Positions 7,175-17,022 of a stretch of 64,000 nucleotides of DNA are shown one piece after another. Made by a program: the position numbers and the translations under genes. This DNA comes from Bradyrhizobium sp. 138 (lineage in GTDB: Bacteria > Pseudomonadota > Alphaproteobacteria > Rhizobiales > Xanthobacteraceae). Under the pieces are notes generated by a model. It made no database searches, had not been told where the DNA came from, and saw only the letters and a program-made list of their open reading frames with translations. The stretch is taken from positions 1 through 64,000 of the forward strand of contig NZ_JADPKT010000053.1 of assembly GCF_023074075.1 (NCBI RefSeq), given 5' to 3'. Positions within the stretch are counted from its first letter, which is position 1, and the number at the start of each line of letters is the position of its first letter.

Positions 7175-9379
7175 CTAGCGCGCCAGCACGATCGAGACCT
7201 GGATCTGGCCGCGCGTGCGCATCACCTCCAGCGCCACGTCGTCGCCGTGGCGGCTGACGCGAAGATCGACGCTGGACTCGCCCAGGCGCAGATCGCGCAG
7301 GATCACCTCGTTGAGGAAGGTCGGCAGATGCGGGTTGCGCAGACGAATCTCGCCGCGCGCCACGTCGAACTCGAGGCCGAGGGCCGCCTCCAGCAGCGTG
7401 AACGGCGTCGCGCTGGCCCAGGCCTGCGGCGCGCAGGCGACCGGATAGAGCGTCGGGCCGCGCCGTTTCTCGCGCCGGAAGCCGCAGAACAATTCGGGCA
7501 ACCGGCGCAGGTCCATGTAGGTCGCGGCGTCGAATAGCCCCTTGAAGACGTGCGCCACCGAATGCTTGAGGCCGTAGCGCGCAAGCCCGAGCGCGATCAG
7601 CGCGTTGTCATGCGGCCAGATCGACCCGTCATGATAGGACATCGGGTTGTAGCGCACCTCGCCTCGCGCGACGGTGCGGATGCCCCAGCCCGAGAAGAAA
7701 TGCGGCCGCATCAGATCGGCTGCGACGAGCCGTGCGCGGTCTTCGCGGATCATGCCGCTGAACAGGACCTGACCGGCGTTCGAGGTCCGCACCTTGCACG
7801 GCCGTTTCTTGCCGTCGAGGGCGAGCGCGTAGGTGCCGAGCTCTTCACACCAGAACGCCGCCTCGAAGCGTTCGGCCAGCGCCCTGGCCTCGGCCTCGAG
7901 CTTGCGCACACGGTCCGGCTTGCCGAGCCGCAAGGCGCAACGCGCGGCGAGCTGCTTGGCGGCATAGACGTAGCCCTGCACCTCGGCGAGCGCGATATTG
8001 CCTTCCGCGAGCTGGCCGTCGGCGTGGAAGATCGCGTCATACGAATCCTTCCAGCCCTGGTTGGCCAGCCCCTTTTCGGTCGCGCGCTGGTATTCGACGA
8101 ACCCGTCCTGGTCAGGATCGCCGGGACCGTCGATCCAGGCCAGACCCGCCTCGATTGCCGGCCATAGTTCGATCAACGTCGCCTCATCCCCGGTGCGCTC
8201 GAAATAGCTTCCGGCGAGCAGGACGAACAGGGCGGTCGAATCGACGCTGCCGTAATATTGCGCAAACGGCACCTCGCGCAGCGCCGCCATCTCGCCGCCA
8301 CGCATCTCGTGCAGGATCTTGCCGGGCGCGGCATCGGCGAGCGGATCTGTCGCGGTGGCCTGGAAATGCGCGAGCCGGCGCAAGACGCCCTTGGCGACGC
8401 GCGGATCGACCCACAGCATCTGGAGCGCGGTGATCAGGCCGTCGCGGCCGAATGTCGTCGAGTACCAGGGAATGCCGGCATAGGGATAACGTCCCTGCGG
8501 CGTCTCCGTCATCAGCATGTTGAGGTCGGCCATGGCCTGGCACAGCACCTCGTTGAAGATGTTGTTGGAGGTCTCGATGCTGGCGGCGCCCATCGTGGAC
8601 TGGCGCATCTCGCGGCGATGGGCGAGCAAGCCCCTGAAGAAGCGCGCAGGCTTCTCCGCGATCGGCCGGTTGCAGGCCACGGCCACAAACAGCGATTCCG
8701 ATTCGTGCGGATCCAGTTCGATCTGCCAGGTCGCGGCATTCACCGACAGCCGCGTCGGACGCGGGTCGAAATGCAGCCCCGTGGTGCGCTCGGCGTCATC
8801 GAGACCGCGATATTCGAACAGCACGTCGGTCGGCCCGAGCAATCTGCTCGTGCCGGTCCCACGGCGCGGGCGGCGCTCGCCGCGGACCTCGAACAGATCG
8901 GCAAAATCGCTGTCGAACAGCAGCGTCAGCTCGAAGCTGGCGCGCGCATCGCCGTGGTTCTGCACGCCGATGCGCTGATAGGCGGTGTCGCGCCACAGGA
9001 AGATGGTGCGCACGATGTGCAGCAGGTCCTTCTGAAACACCAGGCGGCCCTGACGGTAGATGTCCGGATTGGTCAGGTCGACGGTCAGCGCCGAATTGTC
9101 GTCGCGCAGATTGGAGCCGAGCAGCAGCGGCTGGAGATCGTCGAGCACGAGCTCCAGCCGCGCCAGATAGCGCGTGTCGTAGTGAAACAGTCCGTCCGGC
9201 CCGCCGGCGGAGGCGCCGATGTCGCCATGGCTGTCGAGCACGATGAACATGTCGTCGTGCTTGAGGGACCGCCGCGGTCGTGCGGCGGGCCCGGTCATCG
9301 GGATGTAGAACGTCTGCTCCGCGACGGCGTCCACCGTCTGCGATACGGAGATGATCTGGGTTACGGCTTCGGCTGCCAT
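7175..9379 (-). CDS. Glycogen-debranching-type amylo-alpha-1,6-glucosidase
   Basis: A 734-residue cytosolic enzyme with an N-terminal GDE beta-sandwich (about 35-235) and a C-terminal (alpha/alpha)6 barrel (about 275-700). Recognisable pieces are YAGIPWYSTTFGRDGLITAL (substrate tunnel, Asp/Arg), NQGWKDSYDA and YNPMSYHDGSIWPHDNALIA with its acidic residues. The family hydrolyses alpha-1,6 branches or related alpha-glucans and is common in rhizobia beside trehalose or glucan genes. The start at 9379 has GGGGAG about 9 nt upstream. It sits in a run with the ABC exporter and the PRC and MFS genes, opposite a glycosyltransferase. The exact glycan is not known. Confidence 0.88.
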   Translation of the reverse strand: MAAEAVTQIISVSQTVDAVAEQTFYIPMTGPAARPRRSLKHDDMFIVLDSHGDIGASAGGPDGLFHYDTRYLARLELVLDDLQPLLLGSNLRDDNSALTVDLTNPDIYRQGRLVFQKDLLHIVRTIFLWRDTAYQRIGVQNHGDARASFELTLLFDSDFADLFEVRGERRPRRGTGTSRLLGPTDVLFEYRGLDDAERTTGLHFDPRPTRLSVNAATWQIELDPHESESLFVAVACNRPIAEKPARFFRGLLAHRREMRQSTMGAASIETSNNIFNEVLCQAMADLNMLMTETPQGRYPYAGIPWYSTTFGRDGLITALQMLWVDPRVAKGVLRRLAHFQATATDPLADAAPGKILHEMRGGEMAALREVPFAQYYGSVDSTALFVLLAGSYFERTGDEATLIELWPAIEAGLAWIDGPGDPDQDGFVEYQRATEKGLANQGWKDSYDAIFHADGQLAEGNIALAEVQGYVYAAKQLAARCALRLGKPDRVRKLEAEARALAERFEAAFWCEELGTYALALDGKKRPCKVRTSNAGQVLFSGMIREDRARLVAADLMRPHFFSGWGIRTVARGEVRYNPMSYHDGSIWPHDNALIALGLARYGLKHSVAHVFKGLFDAATYMDLRRLPELFCGFRREKRRGPTLYPVACAPQAWASATPFTLLEAALGLEFDVARGEIRLRNPHLPTFLNEVILRDLRLGESSVDLRVSRHGDDVALEVMRTRGQIQVSIVLAR

Positions 9380-9437
9380 GAGCTGCTCCCCTGCGCCTTG
9401 CTTCGAAACGCAACCAACGCGAACGCGACTGTTGGGT

Positions 9438-11201
9438 TTACGCGGCGAACTTCGCGAGCCGGCTCATCTCCTGTGTCACCAATTCCCGATAGGGACCGTG
9501 GCCCTGCATCAGGCGGTCCGGCGCGCCGTCCTCGATGATCTTACCATTCTTCAGCACCACCACGCGGTCGAAATTACGCAGCGTCGCGAGCCGGTGCGCG
9601 ATCGCGATCACCGTGCGGCCCCGCATCAGCCGCGACAATGCCTCGCGGATCGCCTCTTCCGATTCGCTGTCGAGCGCCGCGGTGGCCTCGTCCAGCAGCA
9701 GAATCGGCGCGTCCTTGAGGAACGCACGTGCAATCGCGATGCGTTGGCGCTGGCCGCCGGACATCTTGACACCGCGGTCGCCGACCATGGTGTCGAGACC
9801 ATCCGGCAGGCTCTCGACGAAATCGCAGCGCGCCGCGATCGCCGCCCGCAGCACCTCGTCGTCGGTCGCGTTCGGCCGGCCATAGCGGATGTTCTCGCGG
9901 ATCGACCGATGAAACAAGGAGATATCCTGCGGCACGACGGAGATCGCCTCGCGCAGGCTCAGCTGCGTCACCTTGGAAATGTCCTGCCCGTCGATGGTGA
10001 TGCTGCCCTCATCGACGTCGTAGAAGCGCTGCAGCAGGGTGAACAGCGTCGATTTGCCGCCGCCGGACTGGCCGACCAGACCGACGCGCTGGCCGGGCTG
10101 CAAGCGCAGGCTGAACCGCTCGAAGATCTTCTCGCCGCCAGGATAGCCGAAGGTGACATTGTTGTAAGCGATCGCCGCGCCGCTCTTCACCAGCGGCTCG
10201 GCCTCGGGGTGATCGCGCAGCTCGTGCGGCACCAGCAGCGTGGCGATCGCCTCGGTCAGCCGCGCGACGTGCTGGGTGACGTCGACCAGCGCCACCGCGA
10301 GATCGCGCGTTGCGCTCAGGATGGAGATGCCGAGCGTACAGACCAGCACGACGTCGCCGGTGGTGGCTTCGCCCTTCTGCCAGAGCGTGACTGCCCAGGC
10401 CATCAGCGCGATCGTCAAAAGCACGGTCACAGCGGCATGCAACAACCGCAGCTTTTCCAGATAACGCAGGCTGCGGCTTCGCGCGGTCAGCTCCCGGTTC
10501 ACGGTCGCGTCGAACCGCTCGTGCTCGTGGCCGATGCCGCAGAAGGCCCGTACCAGCGGCATGTTGCTGATGACGTCGATCATCTCGCCGTCGACCACGG
10601 CAGCCTTGTCGGCGAAGTCGTCGTGCAGCGGCTTGCCCGCGGCGGCGAGATGGAACATGGCAACCACCATGCCGCCGGCAATCACGATCAGGCCAAGCGC
10701 CATGTAAGGACTGACGGTTCCAATCAGGGCGATTGCCGCAATTGTGGCAATGCAAGGCGGCAACACATTCCAGACGAACATGTTCTCGACCGTGAATACC
10801 GCGTTCGACGTCGCCGTGATGCGGCTCGTCAGCATGCCCGGCATCCGGTCGGAGAAGTAACTCGGCGCGTGCCCGGTCAGATGACGAAATATGTCACGGC
10901 GTAAATCACCCGTGACACGAACGAAGGTGAAGCTCGCGGTCCAGCTCGCGATCCGCCACAGGAAGTTGTCGGCAGCGATCAGCGACATGAGTAAAATGAA
11001 TGCCAGCCATACGTTTCCACCATGCGATGGTCCGGCGGACAGGCCGTCGACCAGCGACTTGACCCCGTACTGCGTGCCCACGGAGCAGGCAACGGCGGCC
11101 ACGACAGCGGTCAAGATTACCAGATGCGACGCGAGACGACGCCGGAGATAGCGCAAGACAAAGGCAAATGGCCTGCGCGCGTATCCAGAAAGCTGATCCA
11201 T
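9438..11201 (-). CDS. ABC exporter, fused permease and ATPase
   Basis: A 587-residue half-transporter with six membrane helices (about 25-310) and an ABC ATPase (about 340-575). The Walker A is GQSGGGKST, the signature MSGGQRQRIAIARA, the Walker B ILLLDEAT and the H-loop IAHRL. This is the MsbA/MDR/NdvA-like layout that works as a homodimer and exports lipids, peptides or glucans. It is the first gene of a likely operon ending in the MFS gene, with 58 nt before the debranching gene, and is divergent from the glycosyltransferase. Glycan export is suggested by context only. Confidence 0.9.
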   Translation of the reverse strand: MDQLSGYARRPFAFVLRYLRRRLASHLVILTAVVAAVACSVGTQYGVKSLVDGLSAGPSHGGNVWLAFILLMSLIAADNFLWRIASWTASFTFVRVTGDLRRDIFRHLTGHAPSYFSDRMPGMLTSRITATSNAVFTVENMFVWNVLPPCIATIAAIALIGTVSPYMALGLIVIAGGMVVAMFHLAAAGKPLHDDFADKAAVVDGEMIDVISNMPLVRAFCGIGHEHERFDATVNRELTARSRSLRYLEKLRLLHAAVTVLLTIALMAWAVTLWQKGEATTGDVVLVCTLGISILSATRDLAVALVDVTQHVARLTEAIATLLVPHELRDHPEAEPLVKSGAAIAYNNVTFGYPGGEKIFERFSLRLQPGQRVGLVGQSGGGKSTLFTLLQRFYDVDEGSITIDGQDISKVTQLSLREAISVVPQDISLFHRSIRENIRYGRPNATDDEVLRAAIAARCDFVESLPDGLDTMVGDRGVKMSGGQRQRIAIARAFLKDAPILLLDEATAALDSESEEAIREALSRLMRGRTVIAIAHRLATLRNFDRVVVLKNGKIIEDGAPDRLMQGHGPYRELVTQEMSRLAKFAA

Positions 11202-11474
11202 ATGGCTATCGCCCCGTTATGCTTGATTTTCGTTTTGTCACTGATCGACTGAACATCGACCTGTTCGCCTCGGTTCCCGGGCCGGGCGATCACGACATGC
11301 GGATGCGGACGATCTGAGAAGATGTAGTGGCAGTATCGAGACGGCCCGCGGACGTGTCGAATATGTAACGTTCGCAGGAAGGAACTTCGCAACTGCGGGA
11401 ACGTTCCCTTGTCTGGCATGCCGGTGCCATACTGGCGGGGGTTTCAACTTCATGATCGCAGAGGAGATGGTGAG

Positions 11475-12545
11475 ATGCGCATCGCGCAGGTAGCTCCGTT
11501 GACGGAGGCTGTTCCACCCAAGCTGTATGGCGGCACCGAGCGGGTGGTGCATTGGTTGACGGAAGAACTGGTGGCCCTTGGACACGACGTGACGCTGTTC
11601 GCCAGCGGCGATTCGCAAACCTCAGGCAAGCTGGATGCGCTGTGGCCCCGGGCGTTGCGCCTCGACGGTTCCGTGCGCGATCCCAATGCGCTGCACATGG
11701 TGCTGCTTGAGCGCGTGCGGCAGAAATGTGACGACGAGGAATTCGACTTCCTGCACTTCCATCTCGATTACTATCCGTGGTCGCTGTTCCACCGGCAGCC
11801 GACGCCATTCGTGACCACGCTGCATGGCCGGCTCGATCTTCCGGAGCACCAGCCGGTCTTCAATACCTTCTCCAAGATGCCGGTGATCTCGATCTCGAAT
11901 GCGCAGCGGCGTCCGGTGCCGCAGGCGAACTGGGTCACGACGATCTATCACGGTCTGCCGGAGAACCTGCTGACGCCGAAGCCGGCCAAGCAGGAATACC
12001 TCGCCGTGCTCGGCCGCATCGCGCCCGAGAAGGGCGTCGACCGCGCCATCAAGATCGCGACCCATTGCGGCATTCCGCTGAAGATCGCAGCCAAGGTCGA
12101 TCGCGCCGACCAGGATTACTACGACGAACTGATCCGGCCGATGATCGAGAACAATCCGCTGGTCGACTTCATCGGCGAGATCAGCGATCACGAGAAATCG
12201 GACTTCCTGAGCGGCGCGCTCGGACTTCTGCTGCCGATCGACTGGCCGGAGCCGTTTGGTCTCGTGATGATCGAAGCCATGGCCTGCGGAACGCCGGTCG
12301 TCGCCTTCAACCGCGGCTCGGTGCCGGAGATCATCGACGAGGGCCTCACCGGCTTCATCGTCGAGGACGTGATCAGTGCCGCCGGGGTGGTCAACCGCCT
12401 GCCGCAACTCGACCGCACCGCGATCCGCAAGCAGTTCGAGACGCGCTTCACGGCGCGGCGCATGGCGCTGGACTATCTCGCGGCCTACCGCAGCCTCGCC
12501 GAGGAAAAGGCGCCGCGGATCAAGCTGGTGAGCAGCGCGGAGTAG
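11475..12545 (+). CDS. Family 4 glycosyltransferase (GT-B)
   Basis: A 356-residue cytosolic glycosyltransferase. The N-terminal domain begins MRIAQVAPLTEAVPPKLYGG with the acceptor-side Gly-rich loop; the C-terminal GT1/GT4 domain has LGRIAPEKGVDRAI and the donor-binding EX7E motif in EPFGLVMIEAMACGTPVVAF. The start at 11475 is chosen because GAGGAGATGGTGAG precedes it; an upstream start at 11409 adds 22 residues unlike the family. It is divergent from the ABC exporter; the 273-bp gap holds the presumed promoters of both and no gene. The sugar donor cannot be told from sequence. Confidence 0.9.
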   Translation: MRIAQVAPLTEAVPPKLYGGTERVVHWLTEELVALGHDVTLFASGDSQTSGKLDALWPRALRLDGSVRDPNALHMVLLERVRQKCDDEEFDFLHFHLDYYPWSLFHRQPTPFVTTLHGRLDLPEHQPVFNTFSKMPVISISNAQRRPVPQANWVTTIYHGLPENLLTPKPAKQEYLAVLGRIAPEKGVDRAIKIATHCGIPLKIAAKVDRADQDYYDELIRPMIENNPLVDFIGEISDHEKSDFLSGALGLLLPIDWPEPFGLVMIEAMACGTPVVAFNRGSVPEIIDEGLTGFIVEDVISAAGVVNRLPQLDRTAIRKQFETRFTARRMALDYLAAYRSLAEEKAPRIKLVSSAE

Positions 12546-12584
12546 AGCGCACCCTCTCGCCACATCGCGGCTGCCAGTCAAAGC

Positions 12585-12752
12585 GCCCTATCCCCTTGTA
12601 GGAGAGGGCTCAAGAACAGAGCGGCATACTCACTTGGGTGAGGGGTTGCTTCCGCAGAGAAACTTTCTCCAGAGAGAGCGACCCCTCATCCGTCTTCGCT
12701 TCGAGAGCCACCCTCTCCCACAAGGAGCCCCATAAGGGGAGAGGCTGCCCCG
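12585..12752. repeat. Intergenic inverted repeat, Bradyrhizobium type
   Basis: The gap between two convergent genes holds CCCTATCCCCTTGTAGGAGAGGG at its left (12586 onward) and a related inverted form, CCCTCTCCCACAAGGAG to GGGGAGAGG, at its right. Inside, GTGAGGGGT pairs with ACCCCTCA. This is a long imperfect hairpin made of dispersed repeat sequence; no gene is present. Confidence 0.7.
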
Positions 12753-12761
12753 AGTGCGCAG

Positions 12762-14795
12762 CTACATCCCCAGCAACCGCGGCAGCCACAGCGACAGGCC
12801 TGGCCAATACGTGACGACCACCAGGAATCCCAGCATCGTCAACAGCCATGGCCACACCGCGACCGTGAGCTCGGTGATGCCCATCTTGGCGATGCCCGAG
12901 GCGACGTAGAGATTGAGGCCGACAGGCGGATGGCACAGGCCGACCTCCATGTTAACAGTCATCAGGATGCCGAAATGAATGGGATCGATGCCGAGCTTGA
13001 CCGCGACTGGAAACAGGATCGGGGCCATGATCAGGATGATCGAGGACGGCTCCATCACGTTGCCCGCCACCAGCAGCAGCAGGTTGACGAGCAGCAGGAA
13101 GCCGATCCAACCCAGGCCCTGGTCGATCATCCATTGCGCGAGCGCCTGCGGCACGTTCTCGTAGGTCATCAGGAACGAGAACAGCACCGCGTTGGTGATG
13201 ATGTACAGCAGCATCGCCGAAAGGTTCGCCGATGACAGCAGCACCCGCGGCACGTCCCGCAGCTTCAGATCCTTGTAGATGAAGACCGCGACGATGAAGG
13301 CGTAGACCGCGCTGACCGCGGCGGCTTCGGTCGGCGTGAACAGGCCGCTGTAGATGCCGCCGATCACGATCACGATCAGCAGGATGCCCCAGATCGACTT
13401 GCGGAACGCGTCGAGACGCTCGATGAAGGTGGCCTTCCGCATCCGCGGATAATCGTTGCGCCAGGCCCGATAGAACGTCGTGGCGCCGAGCAGCGAGGCA
13501 AGCGCAAGCCCCGGCACGATACCGGCGATGAACAGCTTTCCGACCGAGCTGTTGGTCGAGACAGCGTAGAGAACCATCGGGATCGACGGCGGGATCAGAA
13601 TTCCGAGGGAGCCCGACGTCGTGATCACGCCCGCGCCGAACCGCTTCGGAAACCCTTGCGCCACCATCGCCGGCAGGATCACCGAGCCGATCGCTACCAC
13701 CGTTGCCGGCGAGGAGCCGGAGATCGCGGCAAACAACGCGCAGGCGACCACGCCCGACAGCGCAAGACCACCGTACCAATGGCCGACCAGCGAGGTTGCG
13801 AAGGTGATCATCCGCCGCGCCACCCCGCCATGGGTCAGGAAGTTGCCGGCGAGGATGAAGAACGGGATCGCCATGATCTCGAAATTCTCGATGCCGGTGA
13901 ACAGCTTCAACGCCACCGATTCCGTTCGCACGTCGGTCAGCGTGAACATGAAGCTGAGCACGGTGAGACCAAGCGCGATCGAGATCGGCATGCCCGTCAG
14001 CATCAACGAGAGCAGAAGCGCGAACACGATGGCGACGCGCAGGCCCTGCGGCAAGGTGATGACGTGGCCCGCATGCGCGAAGCATATTGCGACGATCAGC
14101 ACCGGCAGCAGCATCAGGATCCAGCCGAGCGGGCTGCGCTCGTCCCGGACCACTTGGATGGGCGTGACCGGGGCCGGATGCACCGGGTCCACGTCGACGC
14201 CCTCGACGCCGGCCATGTCGTGATGCGGCAGCTCGCCGGTGTGGTAGAACGACCAGGCGACCTGCAGGAAGCGGAAGCACATCAAGCCGGAGCCGAGCGG
14301 GATGGTGAGATAGACCATCCACATCGGCGCTTCCAGATCGTTGGACTGCTGGCCGGTCTGCCACATCTGGCCGACGAAGGCGGCGCCGAAATAGGCGACG
14401 ATCGCGGTGAATAGCGCGCCGCACAGCAGGCCGAAAGTGATGACGCGCCGGCGCGATCCGCCGGGAAGGATATTGACGAGCACGTCGACGCCGACATGGA
14501 TGCCGGTCCGCACGCCGTAAGCGGCGCCGAACTTCGCCATCCAGATGAACATGTAGATGCAGAGTTCCTGCGCCCAGGACAGGTCGAGCGCGGCAAGCCA
14601 GACGAACGCCGCGCGGGTCGGGACGGCCAGGAAAGTCAGGTTGCGGGCTTCCGCCCATTTGGCGATGTCGATCGACAGCCCGGCGCCGTAACGGTGCAGC
14701 ACGGCGACGAAGATGAGCGACGTCGCAGCCGCGATCATCGTCGCGATCAGCCATTCCTCGAGATGATCGAGAAAACGATTCAGCACACGCGGCAA
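12762..14795 (-). CDS. TRAP transporter, fused small and large membrane subunits (DctQM)
   Basis: About 677 residues. The N-terminal part is a four-helix DctQ-type small subunit (to about residue 200); after a hydrophilic linker comes the DctM large subunit with about 12-13 helices (GMPISIALGLTVL, SGSSPATVVAIG, LIPPSIPMVLYAV, LCHPPVGLNLYV). With DctP it imports organic acids using a sodium or proton gradient. The open frame extends to a GTG at 14855, but that codon sits in a hairpin loop; the TTG at 14795 follows GGGGAG with 6-nt spacing, so I prefer it. Q-M fusion is common in this family. Gene order is dctP then dctQM on the minus strand. Confidence 0.88.
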   Translation of the reverse strand: MPRVLNRFLDHLEEWLIATMIAAATSLIFVAVLHRYGAGLSIDIAKWAEARNLTFLAVPTRAAFVWLAALDLSWAQELCIYMFIWMAKFGAAYGVRTGIHVGVDVLVNILPGGSRRRVITFGLLCGALFTAIVAYFGAAFVGQMWQTGQQSNDLEAPMWMVYLTIPLGSGLMCFRFLQVAWSFYHTGELPHHDMAGVEGVDVDPVHPAPVTPIQVVRDERSPLGWILMLLPVLIVAICFAHAGHVITLPQGLRVAIVFALLLSLMLTGMPISIALGLTVLSFMFTLTDVRTESVALKLFTGIENFEIMAIPFFILAGNFLTHGGVARRMITFATSLVGHWYGGLALSGVVACALFAAISGSSPATVVAIGSVILPAMVAQGFPKRFGAGVITTSGSLGILIPPSIPMVLYAVSTNSSVGKLFIAGIVPGLALASLLGATTFYRAWRNDYPRMRKATFIERLDAFRKSIWGILLIVIVIGGIYSGLFTPTEAAAVSAVYAFIVAVFIYKDLKLRDVPRVLLSSANLSAMLLYIITNAVLFSFLMTYENVPQALAQWMIDQGLGWIGFLLLVNLLLLVAGNVMEPSSIILIMAPILFPVAVKLGIDPIHFGILMTVNMEVGLCHPPVGLNLYVASGIAKMGITELTVAVWPWLLTMLGFLVVVTYWPGLSLWLPRLLGM

Positions 14796-14834
14796 CTTGG
14801 TCTCCCCAGCATTGGCTCGTCCATTCGGATACGA

Positions 14835-14866
14835 AACGGTCGGGAGTGCGATCACCCCCGACCGTT
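14835..14866 (-). promoter_or_regulatory. Stem-loop between dctP and dctQM
   Basis: A perfect 10-bp stem AACGGTCGGG (14835-14844) and CCCGACCGTT (14857-14866) with a 12-nt loop lies between the two TRAP genes. On the minus strand no U-run follows, so it is more likely a 3' stabiliser of dctP mRNA or an attenuator that lowers permease output than a full terminator. Confidence 0.55.
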
Positions 14867-14893
14867 GCTTTTGTTCTTGTTAGGGCGTGGCCG

Positions 14894-15895
14894 TCAGTTC
14901 ATCTTGACGTCGAGTTCCTTGGCGAGGAGATCGAGCACCTCCTGCCCGACCCTGCCCTTTGCCCATTTGTAGGTCGGCTGCATGGCCTCCTGCCACGCCT
15001 TGCGATCGGCGTCGGTGAGGTAATGCAGATTGGTCTTGCCGGTCTTCTTGATCTCGGCCAGCGCGTCCTCGTTCTCCTGACGCGCGATCGAGTTGGTGTA
15101 GTCGGTCGCCTCCGCCATCGCCTTGTCGAGCTGGGTGCGGATATCGGGCGGCAGCCCGGACCAGAACTTCGAATTGACGATGACGGCATATTGCAGATGC
15201 GCGTGATAGGACACGGTGATGTCCTTCTGCACCTCGTAGAACTTCTGCGTCAGATAGTTCGATGCGGTGTTCTCGCATCCGTCGACCACACCGGTCTGCA
15301 GGGCCTGGTAGACCTCGGAGAATGCCATGATCTGCGGGATCGAGCCCATGATGCGGAGATATTGGTCGGCGATCTTCGATCCGGAGATGCGGAACTTGAG
15401 GCCCTGGAAATCGGTCGGCTTCAGCAAGGGACGGTTGGAGGAGAGCATGTGGAAGCCATTGTCCCAATAGGCGAGCCCGGTGATGCCCTTGGTCTCGAGC
15501 TTCTGGAACAGCCACTTGCCGATCGTGCCCTTCATCGCGTTGGAATAGGTCGCATCGTCCTTGAACAGCCAGGGCAGATCGAGCGCCTCGAACTCCTTGA
15601 TGCCAAGCGGCGCGAATTTCGCGGTCGAGGGCGCGAGCATCTGCACCGAGCCGAGCTGCAGCGCCTCGATCTCCTCCTTGTCCTTGTAGAGCGTGGAGTT
15701 CGGGTAGACTTCGATCTTGACCTTGCCGTCGGTGTATTTCTCGGCGAGCTCCTTGAACTTCAGCGCGCCCTTGCCCTTCGGGGTGTCGTTGGCGACGACA
15801 TGGCTGAACTTGATGACGATCGGAGTTTGAGCCTGCGCAACGACAGGGGCCAGAACGAGTGCGGCCGCCGCGACCGCGAGGAGCAGTTTGCGCAT
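14894..15895 (-). CDS. TRAP transporter solute-binding protein, DctP family
   Basis: A 333-residue periplasmic binding protein with a signal peptide (MRKLLLAVAAAALVLAPVVA, cleaved after AQA). The DctP fold shows IVIKFSHVVANDTPKGKGA at the N-terminus, the conserved Arg region LKFRISGSKIADQYL, which salt-bridges the ligand carboxylate, and VVDGCENT. The start at 15895 is set by GGGGAGG about 8 nt upstream; the longer frame adds unrelated residues. It captures a carboxylic acid and delivers it to the DctQM protein encoded just downstream. The ligand is not defined. Confidence 0.92.
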   Translation of the reverse strand: MRKLLLAVAAAALVLAPVVAQAQTPIVIKFSHVVANDTPKGKGALKFKELAEKYTDGKVKIEVYPNSTLYKDKEEIEALQLGSVQMLAPSTAKFAPLGIKEFEALDLPWLFKDDATYSNAMKGTIGKWLFQKLETKGITGLAYWDNGFHMLSSNRPLLKPTDFQGLKFRISGSKIADQYLRIMGSIPQIMAFSEVYQALQTGVVDGCENTASNYLTQKFYEVQKDITVSYHAHLQYAVIVNSKFWSGLPPDIRTQLDKAMAEATDYTNSIARQENEDALAEIKKTGKTNLHYLTDADRKAWQEAMQPTYKWAKGRVGQEVLDLLAKELDVKMN

Positions 15896-16091
15896 GAAGA
15901 CCTCCCCAACAACCTCGAAAACCCGGTTCTTCTTATTTTGCAGGTCAGTAGTGGCAGCAATCCGCGAGCCGAACAACTAGACCTAAGCCCAATTTGCCGC
16001 AGCCAAGCTAGCTTGGCGAGCGCGGTCTAGGCAACCCGGCCCCTCGCCCGTCCAAGGAAACGAGCGCTTATGCCGCATTGCGGCACTGCAC

Positions 16092-16862
16092 TCAGCCTTT
16101 GCGCTGAACAACCATAAAGAGGCGCCGGAACGGGAACAGGGTCTGTCCCGCCGTATTCTTCGGATAGGCCTTCGCAACGCGCGCGCCATAGGCGGCTTCG
16201 AACGCGATCTTCTCGTCGCCTGCGAGCACGTCGAGATAGCGCGTCAGCCAGGTCCCCTTGGTCCATTCCTTGACGGGGTTCTCACCCTCGAGCACTTGCA
16301 GATATTCGGTCTCCCAGATGTCGATGTTGGCCGACATCGGCGCGAGAAGATCGTGATAGAAGGCCGGCCCCTCGACCGGCGGCGGCGTGACGAGATGTTC
16401 GACCTTGGACCGCCACGGACCGTCGAGCGCGGTCTCGCCGATCAGCACATGCGAGGGCGCGGTAAAGTTGCGCGGCATCTGCACGGCAAGCATGCCGCCA
16501 GGCGTCACCTTCTCCATCACCGCGGGAAACAGCGCCGCATGATCGGGCAGCCAGTGCAGTGCGGCATTGGAATAAATCAAGTCGTATTGCCTGGCGGGGC
16601 GCCAGTGGCCGAGGTCTTCGTGCGACCACTCCACATCCGGCGCTGTCTTGCGCCCGGCCGCGACCATCTCGGCCGAACCCTCGACGCCGGTCACGCTTGC
16701 CTCCGGCCAGCGCTCTTTGATCAGCTTTGTCACGTTACCGGCGCCCGCCCCGAGATCGGCGATCGCGCGCGGACCGAAATCCGGAATCCGCATCAAGAGG
16801 TCAACGGCGGGCCGCAGCCGGTGGCCGGAGAATTTCAGGTATTGCTGCGGATCCCAGACCAT
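16092..16862 (-). CDS. tam: Trans-aconitate 2-methyltransferase
   Basis: A 256-residue SAM-dependent methyltransferase, close in length to E. coli Tam (252). The N-terminus MVWDPQQYLKFSGHRLRPA is characteristic; the SAM motif I is IADLGAGAGNVTKLI, and motif DLIYSNAALHWLPDH follows, with a late YLDVLAGDEKIAFEAAYGARV segment. Tam methylates trans-aconitate, a spontaneous by-product that inhibits the citrate cycle. The start at 16862 matches the family N-terminus. It is divergent from the SDR gene at 17023. The 190-bp gap on its 3' side shows nothing recognisable. Confidence 0.88.
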   Translation of the reverse strand: MVWDPQQYLKFSGHRLRPAVDLLMRIPDFGPRAIADLGAGAGNVTKLIKERWPEASVTGVEGSAEMVAAGRKTAPDVEWSHEDLGHWRPARQYDLIYSNAALHWLPDHAALFPAVMEKVTPGGMLAVQMPRNFTAPSHVLIGETALDGPWRSKVEHLVTPPPVEGPAFYHDLLAPMSANIDIWETEYLQVLEGENPVKEWTKGTWLTRYLDVLAGDEKIAFEAAYGARVAKAYPKNTAGQTLFPFRRLFMVVQRKG

Positions 16863-17022
16863 CGCCCGACGCCTTTTCTTTTTGATGTTTCCTTCGCCAA
16901 GGCTCTTGTCCTTAGTCAAGGCTCTTGGTTACCACTGCTCATCCCCGTCGGGCAAATCACCCGACCGGACAGGGCAGGAAACGAACAGCAGCAAGCAAAA
17001 GCAAATAAGAGAGCGTGTGACC

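Noticed and set aside
14835..14866. Hairpin between dctP and dctQM as a rho-independent terminator
   Set aside because: The T-run follows the stem on the plus strand, opposite to the direction of transcription of both genes.
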